A stretch of DNA of 64,000 bases from Melastoma dodecandrum (taxonomy: Eukaryota > Streptophyta > Magnoliopsida > Myrtales > Melastomataceae). Shown here one piece after another: positions 49,139 to 60,128 of this stretch. Each line of letters opens with the position of its first letter. Positions within the stretch are counted from its first letter, which is position 1. The stretch is from positions 57,326 through 121,325 of the forward strand of contig JARUPY010000209.1 of NCBI GenBank assembly GCA_029817715.1, read 5' to 3'. The notes beneath the pieces were generated by a model that worked only from the letters and a program-made list of their open reading frames with translations, was not told the DNA's origin and searched no databases. The position numbers were made by a program, and so were the translations under genes.

Positions 49139-50224
49139 ATGAGGTGTTTCCGCTCCTGTTTCTGCCTTCCCGACAAGAGGAAGAAGCTCAAATCCTCCTC
49201 CCGCGACGTACTTGGCCGTCTCGCCGATTGATTTACTGACCCCTTTGCCTTCACTGTCCTGATTTTTCATTTTGTTCCTTCTCTATCACAGGCTCAGCAC
49301 TCGTCGTACAGGCCTCTCGCTTCCTTCCTCGAGGATGATGATGATCCCGAAGTGGTCGGCGATCACGGGTTGGTGATTTCTTCCTCCCGTCTCGGAAATG
49401 GATCCTCTTACTTTTCTATGGGACTGTTGTTTCTGCCGCGGTTGCCTGGTTTTTTTGTGATTGTGTTTCTGATTGGGGTTCGATGCGGCAGGGGATCGAG
49501 CATTGCCCATAAGAAGGTGGTTCGGTTTGACTTGAATGTGCAGGCCTACGAGCCATTGCCTTGTTCAGATTCTGATTCCCCCGAGAGCGACTCCGAGGAA
49601 ATTTTCTGGCAGGACAGTGGCAAGGAAACGACCCCGATAATCAATTCGAAGGATGAATCCACTCACCCCTCCAGTTACCGTTACTGGAACTGCAGAGACA
49701 GCTCGGATGAAGAGGAGGATGGGTTCCTTTGTGACGATAGTGATCTAGAATTTGAGCACGATGAAAACGAATCGTTCAGCAACGGAGATATCTGTGGTGG
49801 CTGTCGTCAGTTCGATTTGAGATCCCGTAAGGATGACACACCAGTCTGGCTTGATTCTGTGGGTTCGAGTTCCGAGGAGCAAGAGCAGAGTTCCCTAGCC
49901 AAATTACCCGAAGAGAAGGGGATCAAAACAGTGCAGCCCCTGAGCGCTAATGTGCGAACACCATGCACCGCCATGAGATCAAGCGAAAATGCCCGCTTGA
50001 GAAACAATTATGTCCACTCGGTGCTAAATCCAGTTGAGAACACCGTGCAGTGGAAGACCGTGAAAGCGAAGGTGACACTGTCGAACCAGAAGCTGAGTAA
50101 GGAGAACATGGAAATAGAAAGAGAAGTTGAATTGGCCGTGACATCTTGCAAGTCGAATTCTCAGGTGCAACATGTCCCGGTAAATGGTAGCCTTTCGAAC
50201 TGGTTGGTTCCTGTCGAGAATTGA
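49139..50224 (+). CDS. Plant-specific acidic protein of unknown function
   Basis: The exons are 49139-49207, 49292-49368 and 49492-50224, in phase, for 292 codons plus stop. The N-terminus is short and cysteine-rich (MRCFRSCFCLPDKRKKL). It is followed by HSSYRPLASFLEDDDDPEVV, a conserved-looking KKVVRFDLNVQAYEPL block, a long Ser/Asp/Glu-rich region (SDSDSPESDSEE, SSDEEEDGFLCDDSDLEFEH), and a coiled, basic C-third (WKTVKAKVTLSNQKLSKENM) that ends SLSNWLVPVEN. I recall plant proteins with VRFDLN and SLSNWLV blocks but no assigned function. Those proteins continue past SLSNWLV, so this one may be short at its end, or a last exon was missed. Probably cytosolic or nuclear. Confidence 0.75.
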
Positions 50225-50840
50225 TCCACTTCAGAGAAATCATCCTCTGGTAAATGGCGGACACAGCACAAGTGTTCATTCCCAGTGTGCGTGCAGATTT
50301 TGCAGGTGGGAGCTGACATGGTACAGAATCTCGCGAAATCCCATCAGTTGGGGAGTTCGAAAGGAATGTCCATCGTTGGCGATGAACTTGTGGATTTCTT
50401 TGTTGTGTTTTTGACCCGTGTCTTACTGATTGTTTTGAATGCTGTTCGTTCAGATTATGCCGACTGTATTATTTATGAAATTCATGTTGCTTCCATCACG
50501 ACCCACCGCTCCTCATGTTATCTGAAGCGACTTTCATCGATGTAACCATGCCAGTGCCCAGATTAAAAAACAATACATTTCCACCGCATCAGTGCGAGTA
50601 ATTACAATGAAGTGAAGCAACACACTTCACACAGTCGGCTGCAGATATCATTGTCTGCAGCCACCCCAGCCACATCCCAAAGCCATCCTCACGAGTTCCT
50701 GTCCCTTGTCATCCATGGAATATGGAAATGTAACCATGGACGAATCCAGAGTTTTAGCTTCAGAATCTCGAGCTTCATCTGGGCAAGATTTCAGAATCTT
50801 TAGCTTCATCCAGAGTTTTAACCATTGAAGTGGCCTCCTC

Positions 50841-51758
50841 CTACATTATAATACATGGGCAAGAATTCGAATCATCCTCTTCATGTTCGCTCGGTTCACT
50901 GCAGTGGGAGACAGAAAAAAGGGGAAATGTAGTGATCAATGTTTCATCACCCCACAGCAGGCCTCCCCGGTGCCGAACAACTATTATAGAGACATGTTAC
51001 CGAGCACAGAACAAGTAGCAGAAACATCGGAAAGGAGAGAAGTGAGACAGCACAGAGATGGTCAACAAAGTCACTGTTTTCAGGAAACTTTTGGATCCTA
51101 TCCATATGAAAAGGACAAACCACTCTTAAATAGTTTGTTCTGCCCGGCATTTCGTCGGGGTCTATCGCATCCGGGATCAAAATTCCGGGAAATCAATATC
51201 CAGGGTCGAAAGCCGCCTAAGATTATGGAGGCCGTCATGGATGTACAGCAACACCCGAGTACAGGTAAAAAGGCACACATTGATAGTTCAGACTTCAAAC
51301 AAGTACATCAGCTACTCCTCTCCTGCCACTGATATGAATCCAGTAATAGGATCAGATCCACCAGCAACCAGATTCTTCCAACTGCCTCCCAACCTCACTT
51401 CCAGAAGTTGATTGAACAAAAAAGGAACAAGCCATCATCAAATCGACCAACTAAAATGCCCTCAAAGACAGGCCCTAACAGCAGCAACGAGCCGTCCTCA
51501 CGATTACCTCGGCATGAACTCCAGGACCTCGGCGAGGTCATTCCCGTTGCTATCGTTCCACTGCACCTTCCTTGTTCCCTTGTCGCACGATCTCGACATC
51601 CCCTTTTCGCCGGTAAGCAAAAGGGCTTTCGTCTCATCCCCATCCACATCATCGTCGACCTCCTCATCCACGACAGAACAAATGCCTCCGCCGCCGCCGT
51701 CATCATCATCATCGCGATCATCACCATGCCCGTTAGAGTCCATAGGATTCAGATCCAT
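50841..51758 (-). CDS. Small acidic protein with C-terminal CaaX box
   Basis: Two exons, 51758-51508 and 50898-50841, give 102 codons. The join was found by phase: exon 1 ends at an AG|GTAATC donor inside a Ser codon and exon 2 follows a CTGCAG acceptor. The protein starts MDLNPMDSNGHGDDRD, has an Asp-rich stretch and a short Gly run, then a conserved-looking core (TGEKGMSRSCDKGTRKVQW, NDSNGNDLAEVLEFMPS). It finishes in an acidic tail and CPCIIM. CIIM fits a CaaX prenylation box, and the Cys two residues before could be palmitoylated, so membrane attachment is likely. I know plant proteins with the RKVQWNDxNG core but no function. A decayed copy lies 1.8 kb away. Confidence 0.75.
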
Positions 51759-51859
51759 GGCAACCGGTAACTACTCCCAGCTAAATCATATCAATCGATC
51801 TCAATTTCGATCCAATCACATGAAACCCAGAAAGACAAATGATATTTAAAAAGGGAAAC

Positions 51860-53340
51860 CAAGAAAAAACCCAGTGGCAGGTGACGATGGGAAAGCAAAT
51901 TCAAGGCTTTTGGCGGCCAGAAGTTGACCGAAGCTCCTAACTTATGTAAAGGAATGAGACACAACCTGGGTATGGATTGGACTGAGTACAACCACCTCTT
52001 CATTCGTTCGTGACCCAACTCGACGACAAAAATCTAACAAGAAGAATTGACCGAGACTTGAAACAAAAAATAATAAACAAATCGAAATTCTTTTTAACCG
52101 ATACAACGTATATTGAGGCTCAAGCATCCAAGTCTAGCAGCGTTTTGCTCTAAAATTAATTAACCGTAAATAAAGTAGTCCGTTAGACCATCAGGGCCGA
52201 ATTCTTCTATCTTTCTAAGGTGAGGTTGGGTTTTTCCCATTTTGGTACGGTGGCAACCCTTTCAGGTTGTGGGTTAAAATTATGGAGCATTTTGCTGCTT
52301 GTAACAGATTTTCATGCTACATCTTGACATTTATTAGGTTGTCTAGTTGGTTTAGTTGCGCATGATGGCTGGTTCGGGTATGTACATTGTCCCAACACCT
52401 TGCAACTTCCGGTTTTTGGAGACCTAAGGTTTCTGCTTTGATGGATGGATAGGGTGGCTAGATGCGGGAGACGAGAATAACATGATCCCCGTCGTGACAT
52501 GGGAATCAGATAGGAAGGGAGGGAATAGTGCTGGCATGAGGAAGAAGAAAAAATGGCAACAGATAAGGTCTGGTCAAGTAAAAGACCTCTCTTGCCACTG
52601 TCATGATGCAAATTTTCAGTTTGTTTTGTTGGTTTAGTTGCACCCGGTTGGTAGATGGGGGTGTTTACATTGTCCCGACCCGGAACATCTTTGGTTTCAG
52701 AAACCTAGTATTTCTGTTTTAAGAACAGGGGAATTGGATGTGAAGGAAGGGAATGTGTTGGTGTGAGGAAGAAAGAAAACGGTGGTCAATAACGGGGGGC
52801 AGGTAAAGGGCCTTTCGTATTACCTCCGTGGTGCAGTGCCGATGATGACCGGACAATATAGGATTGGGTTGACATTTTCATGTTGTTCTCACTAGTGTCA
52901 TGTGTCCGAATGATCTGGTGCTTGTTCTTGTTAGTGGATCACAATTCGGGACCCGACATCCTCTTCCATTTTGAGAGGATTCTATCACGGCAATGCTAGG
53001 GAGAACAATTCTAAAGAGTCAACTAAACAGGGGAAGCTCATTTTCTGCTACACATTCCGATTTTCTTCTGTACATGATTTTCATCAGCACAGGAAAAGAT
53101 AATTCAAGAAAGAGGGAATCCCTGCCTTTCTGGCTAAGAAATGATTGAAAATTGCTTATCAAACTGTTGATGAGAATAACAATTGTATGCCTTCACCGTT
53201 TCAGGTTTTGCAGGTGAAAGAGATGCAGCTTCAAGACGATCAAACTTACGGAATGTCATTATAATTCTCAAGAGCAGTATGGCATCATTGGCCAACTAGA
53301 TGTGCCAGATAAACTGGCCTCGCTGCACCAGAGATTGGGG
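51860..53340. other. Intergenic region with a tandem duplication
   Basis: No gene supported. It contains the upstream region of the CaaX-box gene and the diverged duplication at 52330-52815. Confidence 0.5.
52330..52815. repeat. Diverged direct duplication, about 280 bp period
   Basis: Copy 1 (about 52330-52605) and copy 2 (about 52613-52815) share, in order, GTTGGTTTAGTTGC, ACATTGTCCC, a TTTCTG..TTT block, GAGGAAGAA and an AGGTAAAG/AAGTAAAAG block. The offset is 282-283 bp at the left and 227 bp at the right because copy 2 has a deletion. Confidence 0.75.
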
Positions 53341-53344
53341 AATG

Positions 53345-53560
53345 AGAAACAATCCCTTGATTGCCTTGGCAAGAACTAAGGACCTCCTTCTGCCCTTGTC
53401 GAATGATTTTGACAGACTGTTTTTGCCGCCTGCTGGCAACCGGGATTTCGTCGCATCCCCGTTGACACCATTGACACCATCAACGTCTTCCTCTTCCTCG
53501 TCTCACATAGAATGAATGCCTCTGACATCCTAGATCCTCATCCTCTTGAATCCCAGCATG
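53345..53560 (-). pseudogene. Decayed copy of the CaaX-box acidic protein gene
   Basis: The minus strand around 53515-53365 resembles exon 1 of the gene at 51758: an acidic Asp/Glu stretch, then a word close to GGGGATGAGACGAA, then a Gly/Lys/Ser stretch and CGACAAGGG followed by AGAAGG. The matching start region carries stop codons and shifts, the VQWNDSNG core is not preserved, and no CaaX-coding second exon was found. It is a duplicated and broken first exon. Confidence 0.55.
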
Positions 53561-53910
53561 CCTACTACCTCAAATCAATCACTCCCCCTTTGGGCCGACA
53601 TATGAAACCCAGAGCAATGAAGGAAACACCAGAGGGCAGAAGTCAACTGATCTTGAATTTAGGAATGCAAATCACAATCTATAGCAGTTGTGCGCCCTGG
53701 TAAGATATGGTAATTAATTATCTTTGAAGAATATTCCGCATAGGGGTTTTCCCTTCTGCGGAAACAATCTATCCACACATCAAGAACAGGGTAAACAAAA
53801 TGATAATCGCTTTCAGCAATGGCTGAAGGAAACTCAATCCTAAGCTACAACTCAAGGAGAGATTATGCTGCAACTGTCTGAAAGGAAAACAAACGACCAC
53901 CATATAACTT

Positions 53911-54895
53911 TCAGGCCAGCTCGAACTCTGCCACCGACCTCACTCCCGACTGGTCCGTCCCGTGGTGCCGGAGCAACAACGGTCCCCTAGCGTCACCCAA
54001 CCGGGAACTCCCCTTCATGGACAAAACCCAGAACAACAGCAAGCTACCAACCAAAACCCCGATCACATGCCAGACAAACGACAGCCTCATCAAGGCCAAG
54101 CCCCTCAATCCATCCTGCTCCACATCACACTTCAACCCAACATCCAACTCCCAAACCCCAACAACACCAACCCTCTCACAACCTTTCCAGGCAAACCAAC
54201 CTCCATCAGTTCCCATGTTCAGCCCCACCTGCAATCCCCAAGTACCCTTCACCATCAGCCCGCAACACAACCCATGCTCTGCGAAGAAAGCCGAGGGCTT
54301 TACGCCCAGAACCAAGCAACAACCACAACAAACCAAGCTAACCCACCCCAGGATGCCGTAAAACTCCCCCGCAAGCCCGTCCATTCCCCGGCCGATCATC
54401 CAATACTCGACTGAGAAGCACACCCCCGCGAAAATGAAGAGGTACTCATCACGCACCAGCGTGAATTGTCATGCAAGAAGAAGTATTTCACCAATACGTG
54501 GAGGAAGAGGACCCAGAAGAGGAAGATTGAGGAGGAGAAGAGCAGGAAGGAGAAACGGTAGGTTGGGGCTGTGGGAGGAAGGGACCGGAGAGAAAGAGGA
54601 CAGATGTGGGTCAAGGAGGCGAGAGGGAGGGATACGAGAAGGGCGAAGAAGTCGAGTTTCTTGATGAGGAAATTAAGGTTATCGTGGCGGTTGGAACGGG
54701 ATTGGGCGGCGGTTGGGAGATCGTGGAGGAAGAACCACCAGGGCTTGGAGATGAATGAGGGATGAGAAGTAGAGGACGAGGAGGACGGACGAAGGGTGGC
54801 AATAGAGGAAGGATAAGGTGGCGGCTATGAGACGGTTGAGGCCCGTCGGGAAGAGGATGAAAGAAGGCGGCGACATGGAGCGCCAGCGACACCAT
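53911..54895 (-). pseudogene. TMEM45/DUF716 membrane protein gene broken by frameshifts
   Basis: Plant DUF716 (TMEM45-like) proteins are intronless, about 290 residues, with several membrane spans. The pieces of one are here in order but in three reading frames. A start (MVSLALHVAAF) lies in one frame at 54895. FILFPTGLNRLIAATLSFL is in a second. KPWWFFLHDLPTAAQS through FSFLLFSSSIFLFWVLFLH is in a third. From 54456 to 53911 a last shift continues into EYLFIFAGVCF, VKPSAFFAEHG, MVKGTWGLQVGLNMGTD, CDVEQDGLRGLALMRL and a family-like C-terminus ending EFELA. Three single-base shifts are needed. The last 180 codons are open and well conserved, so decay is recent or these are sequence errors. Confidence 0.72.
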
Positions 54896-54959
54896 CGTGT
54901 CGGATTTGGAGAATGTAAGGAAGGGAGGGATGCGAGGTACAAATCGAAAACACTAAATT

Positions 54960-56010
54960 GTGGGCAATCTGAAATGGGCGAGGGCAGATCTGAAACTTCC
55001 CATCCAGCCCTGGAGTCATATTCTCCCGCGACTACTTCACCGTCACCTCCCAGTATATGGCCGGATTATCTTCCGACAACAATTACCTTATTGGACCGTA
55101 CTTCACTGTTGACGCGTCCATAAGTTGGATGAAGAAGCAGGGCACAGATACCCGAGGCCCTACCTGGTTTGCCCGAACATGGTGCTCCTCGCTGATGAAG
55201 TCGTCGTTGGACATTAGCTGCGATGTTGTGACATGGGATCATCAGCCGGCGAAGATTCTTAAGTTTCTCGACGTTGAGGAAATAAGGCCGTGTGTGTGCT
55301 CAAACCTGAAGTAGATCTCCAATGTTGACAACTAAGGCACCAGGCATGGGAGGGACTTCGACCCACTTGTGTTGGTAAACGGACCTCAAATCCGCCGATA
55401 TGGTCCTGAAGCAGGACGATGAGAAATTCGGGATCCGAATGCCTTGTCGTGCCCAGGGTCAGACCATGCTCTCGGCAAGCCGGGGGTAATAGTGGGCATC
55501 GTTTATGCAAATGGTTACCAAGAGCTTGTCCCCAGGAAAATGGATGGCAGATCCTCCAACTGGCTGCAACCTGCTTGACGCAAACCGCAGTTACTGTTAT
55601 ACTCCTACAACAGAGTCGCTGTCTCTCATGGGCCCTTCTTTAGTTCAACTCTGTCCTCAAGGGCCGTCGAGCATTACTCCCAAGGAGTCACGAGTAATCC
55701 CTTGGTTAACCAACCCTGGAAGAACCCCCATTTCTCACAGGGAACCTTCACCAAGCACACCAAACTTGTCGTGCGATGTTGGTTACCCCCTCATCTCGCC
55801 ACCAAGCAAGTTCACGATGGGGAGTTTTCCTGGGGGGAAGGGTTTGCTGGATTGGACTGCAGACAAACATGCGACCTTGGTAATGTCGCCGTCCACAAGG
55901 CCTTGGATGCTTTCATTTCATTGAATGCCTTCAACTTGTACATATGGTCATCCGATGGAGTTGATTCGTGGTTCCTTGTCTCGGATGAGCTTCCAGAAGC
56001 ATTGCAATCC
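54960..56010 (-). pseudogene. 2-oxoglutarate/Fe(II) oxygenase pseudogene (ACC-oxidase-homologue type)
   Basis: Plant ACC-oxidase homologues are about 360 residues in three exons. All three are traceable but broken. The first (about 55990-55640) has KLKAFNEMKAS and, after a shift, KGLVDGDITKV and a WGFFQ-like block. The second (about 55600-55310) has YNSN, then HGLTLGTTRHSDPEFLIVLL with the metal-binding His and Asp, then a frameshift before KWVEVPPMPGALVVNIGD. The third (about 55250-54960) has LMSNDDFISEEHHVRANQVG with the second metal His, RVSV, YGPI, then in-frame TAA and TAG codons before LLSEDNPAIY and after EVTVK. Several independent lesions make it non-functional. Confidence 0.7.
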
Positions 56011-56689
56011 CGCTTGTCTTGCCAGGTACACAAAGCATGTACATTTTCTAGCTCTTTTTTTTTAGGTACTGGGAAGTCGGACCATAACAGAGTTGGAAAC
56101 AGACTGCACAAGTCCCTTTTTTTCCATCCTTCATTATCTGTCAATTTCAATCACATATCCGAAACCGAAGGCTCTACTATTCTGAATTTACGTGATGATC
56201 CGGGATATTATGATAGAACAAAATTCCAAACTTCAACTATCCTTTTCAAATACGAGGAAAAAATTCAGTTTCTTCTGGTGTGTGACGGAAATTAACATGG
56301 TGTTGCCCCCAGTTTAGCACTTGGACAAACTGATTCAATCTAGAGCTTGGAAATGTATTGCCGCGGTTGAATTCCCATCGAGGCAGGGGGGATGCTCCCC
56401 CCCCCAAAGCAAAATATGTGAGATATTTGTTGATAGTGGTTCGACTTGTAGATGGGATGATTATCTGCATACAAGAGTTTGGGAATTGGTCCGAATGCTT
56501 AATCTGAATGGCTGGAAGCTCGCACTGAAAAAAGCACGGACCACCAATATCCTTGGACAGGCCCAATTTGCCCTCACGCTCTTTGAACCTGTCATTTGTT
56601 ATGAGCCTGAGAGACGAGGGAAGAGGCCTATTTTCAGTCTACTCCCGTCCTTGGGATCAAACTGCCAGAAATAGAAAGCCATGGAATGC

Positions 56690-56890
56690 TTACCTGTAGA
56701 AGGTCCCAAAGAGCGCTCCTGGTACGTGAAATGGACGCACATACCATCATCACTGAGGACCTTGAAGTCTCACCACCATCATCCTGCAGAAGAACGGAAA
56801 GGAAGTGATTGTCAGTGAGCATGCTCGTTTCCATAGTCATCCCAGGCTCGGGATAAAGCCGGTAGTAGTGGCAGATGACAGCGAGTCCAT
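56690..56890 (-). pseudogene. Fragment of a second 2-oxoglutarate/Fe(II) oxygenase-like gene
   Basis: The minus strand encodes a YYRLYPEPGMTMETSMLTDN stretch followed by HFLSVLLQDD and, in another frame, FKVLSDDGM. This resembles the Fe2OG core of the same enzyme family, but the metal His-x-Asp is altered and a shift and stops follow. It lies about 700 bp upstream of the better preserved pseudogene, suggesting an old tandem pair. Confidence 0.4.
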
Positions 56891-57406
56891 CTCTCCATCA
56901 GGTAGTACAGGGGTCAGTCCAAGAGCCCCGGACAACGACTCGAGTAGTCCAATATCAAATCAAAATATCCCCGATGACAGACTATAATATCCTTCAGGAG
57001 ATAAGTCCTCCATATCTCCTGAAGGACTCTTGACTATAAAAAGCCAATTTATGGAAACGGTGGACTCTACCTGGATGAAAAGCAATTTTTCTGGACCATT
57101 GACGACCTTTGTTGTCAAATTAAGTAGGGAATAAAATTCTTCTATTGTTTACCTACCAAAAAAAAAAAAAAATCTTCTATTGTTTCTAATTCACAGAGGG
57201 TGTTTCTCAAGACTTTTGGAAGTGAATGTGCATTGTTTAATTTCATCCCAAATTCGGATGACATGAACAATTTCCATCCCTACTTAGAAATACCCAGGAA
57301 AAGGACACCAACATATTCCCACGAAGGATTTTTTCTAACATAATCATCACACGTGGACATAAATCCTTGTCAATTACCTGCCCAAACAATCAAAAGGCAA
57401 CCTCCG

Positions 57407-57418
57407 TTGGCGCCAAAA
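57407..57418. promoter_or_regulatory. E2F-like palindrome
   Basis: TTGGCGCCAAAA fits the E2F consensus on the minus strand (TTTTGGCGC). It directly abuts the proposed start codon of the four-exon gene. Confidence 0.3.
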
Positions 57419-60090
57419 TGAAATCCTTATTTACCACGAAAACCCTCCAGAGTTCTTCTGTGTCTCTTGCCATTCGCCATGGATTTCGGTCCAGCCGCTG
57501 CAATGCAGACCAAGCAAGATCGGTGCTTTACCAGCGAAATCTCTCACTCGGAGGGCTGGATTCCGAATACCCAGATGCCGAAAACCCGGGGGACGTCGAG
57601 CGCGTACCGTAAGCACACCGGTGCCAGGATTCCAGGGTGGGAGCGAACAGGGTATAATTGGGTTTCGAGGAGGAGGAAGGCAAGGCAGAGGTGATCGTGT
57701 GGAAGAGGGAAAGAGAGGATGTGCGTGCCGATTATGCCCCGGGTCAAGGAGGATGCGGAACCGCGTGAATCTTGCATGTGGTTGGGCGCCTGGTGAAAAG
57801 AATGAGTGAAGGAGATGGACGAGGGTTTTCGTGGCAGAAGTGAAGGTGGTTGTTAAAAAAGAATGCGAGATAGCGCGTACACTTTAACCGAGGATCAAGA
57901 ATTAAACGGGAGATCGTAGTCGAATGCGGGGTGTCAGCTGCTTTAACAATGGTGATAAAAGGTGGAAGGATACAGGCCCATGATGATGGCGTGACAAACG
58001 CAGATAGCCCATAAATTGGGTAAAAGCCGGTGGTTAAAGCTGGAGAGGGAGGAGTTTGAAAGCCGTCGGTGTGTCAGTCAAAAGACTCACATTCCTAAGA
58101 AGGCAGTATTTGGAGGAGAGTAACAGGGAAGTTCATGAGTTCGTGTTGGGGTGGAGGAATGGGTGAATTTTTGAAGTCGAACCAGGACTGGTACTTGGGT
58201 TGGACGCTCAGTAAGTGCAAAGTGGTATATCAACTAAGAAAGGGATTAAGCTTTGTGGACAATGAGATCGTGCACTTTCACATTTTCCAACCGGGAATAT
58301 GAGCTACAGGTCCAATGTTGAACTGGATAGTTCTGACTTCTCGACAAAGAGATACGGGGAGGTAATAGTTTGGCTTCGCTTTAATGAAGGATATTACATA
58401 TGCATTAGTGTTAGAATGATTCTTACTCTGATAATTCTTGTTAGAGCAAGAAACTTGCAATTAGTGTTTAGAAAATGATTACTCTGATATGTCCTTGTAG
58501 AGCAGTAAAACTGTAACTTGGTTGGTTGTGCCTGATTTTAAATGCAAGATTGGTCGCCTGCCGATGGACTGGGGAAAATGCGTTGTTCCTCTGGGTTGAA
58601 TTCTACTAAGGTGGAAAGTCCTCGCGGTCCGCTGTTGGTGGCTGCGCCGAAGTAGCCTGCACATCTAAATGCAAGAGATAACTCTTCTATACGTAAGGGT
58701 ACTAAATCAAATACTTTCAGTTTGACAATGAGTTTCTGAGGCCTGATAATTCTGATACTGCTCTATGATGTCTGAGTTGACTGTATGACAATGGAAATCT
58801 GAAGTTTTTGTACATACACCATACCGTGGTTTTTAAACGCAAATCGGACGAGTCTTTTGTAGATAGATTCCCCGTCCAGCATAAGCACGACAACAACATC
58901 CCTTGTTGAGCGCTATTCACGTATGCTAGATATTTCCCCCCTTAAGGAGGAGTAAAATGTTTTTTTCCTACACTCGCGCATCTTTTTTAGAATGTTTAGC
59001 CATTAAGTTGAATCCTTATCAATTGTAGCACGGTGGTGGGCGCACGTTCTATCTTTCCTTCTTATGCAGGCAATGTTCCTCCCTAAGGAAATAGATCAGT
59101 TTTTGGAAAGGCTCAATAAACACTAGAATGATATCGTGAAATTTGGGTACGCATTAAATTCTTGTCAAATAAAAGAACGTGTTTGTTTCTCTAGATAAGT
59201 TAAGAACCAAGAAAATGTGAAATGTATCTGACGTATGCTAACTTTGAAATTCACTGTATCTGCTTTGTATTTTGCAGCAGGATATTGGGAGGGGTTTTCT
59301 ATCCGCTCCCCCCCCCCCTTGTTGTTGCTGTGAATTCTGCCTTCCATATGAGTTTTTCTATCTTTGCTTTAACTTTATGAATCAGGGAAACGACCGAGAA
59401 CGGTCCCACTGGCCCTTGGCTCAAAGCAGAAAGAATTGCCCAACAGTACATTGAAGGAAGCAATATGGAACAAGCATTATCCCGAATCGTCCCTGCATAC
59501 AATTTTTCGGTGCTAACGATGCATATAAGACCTAAGGAAAAAGGTAATAGCCATTCACTTCAGGTAACCATGAATTATCTTTTTCAACAATCCTATCTCT
59601 AACACATTCACCCTAAAACATGTAGGAGATGGCGCGCACCTGGGACAGTAAATGTGCGAACTTAAGACCCTATCAGAAACAAGCTAAGTTTACTGGATGT
59701 CCCGATGCTGAAAAGCAACATGATGGTGCAGGGAGCAGCTGATACACTGCAATCCTTTGTTGGTCAGAGTACCGTATATGCGACGAGTATAGAACTTCAA
59801 TCTAATCCAAGAATTAAATTTTCAGATTTTACTTGTTAAAGCATGATCCATGAAGTTTTTTTTTTTTTTTTTATTTTTTTGATTCATGGCATTTATGCAG
59901 GAGGGGCGTCTTTCCATCTACATAAACCATTATTCTCTGGCGAAAGCAACCAATCACAATTTTCAAGGAGCTTCCTCAAATGGCAAGATGAGGGGTCTGT
60001 TTCCCTTTCCCAGCGTCTCGTTGCGCCTATAATTTGGTTTTGATCAGCTGTCGGGCAAGTTTCCACATTTTTTTAAAAAAGGGGGGGATA

Positions 60091-60128
<38 letters not shown>

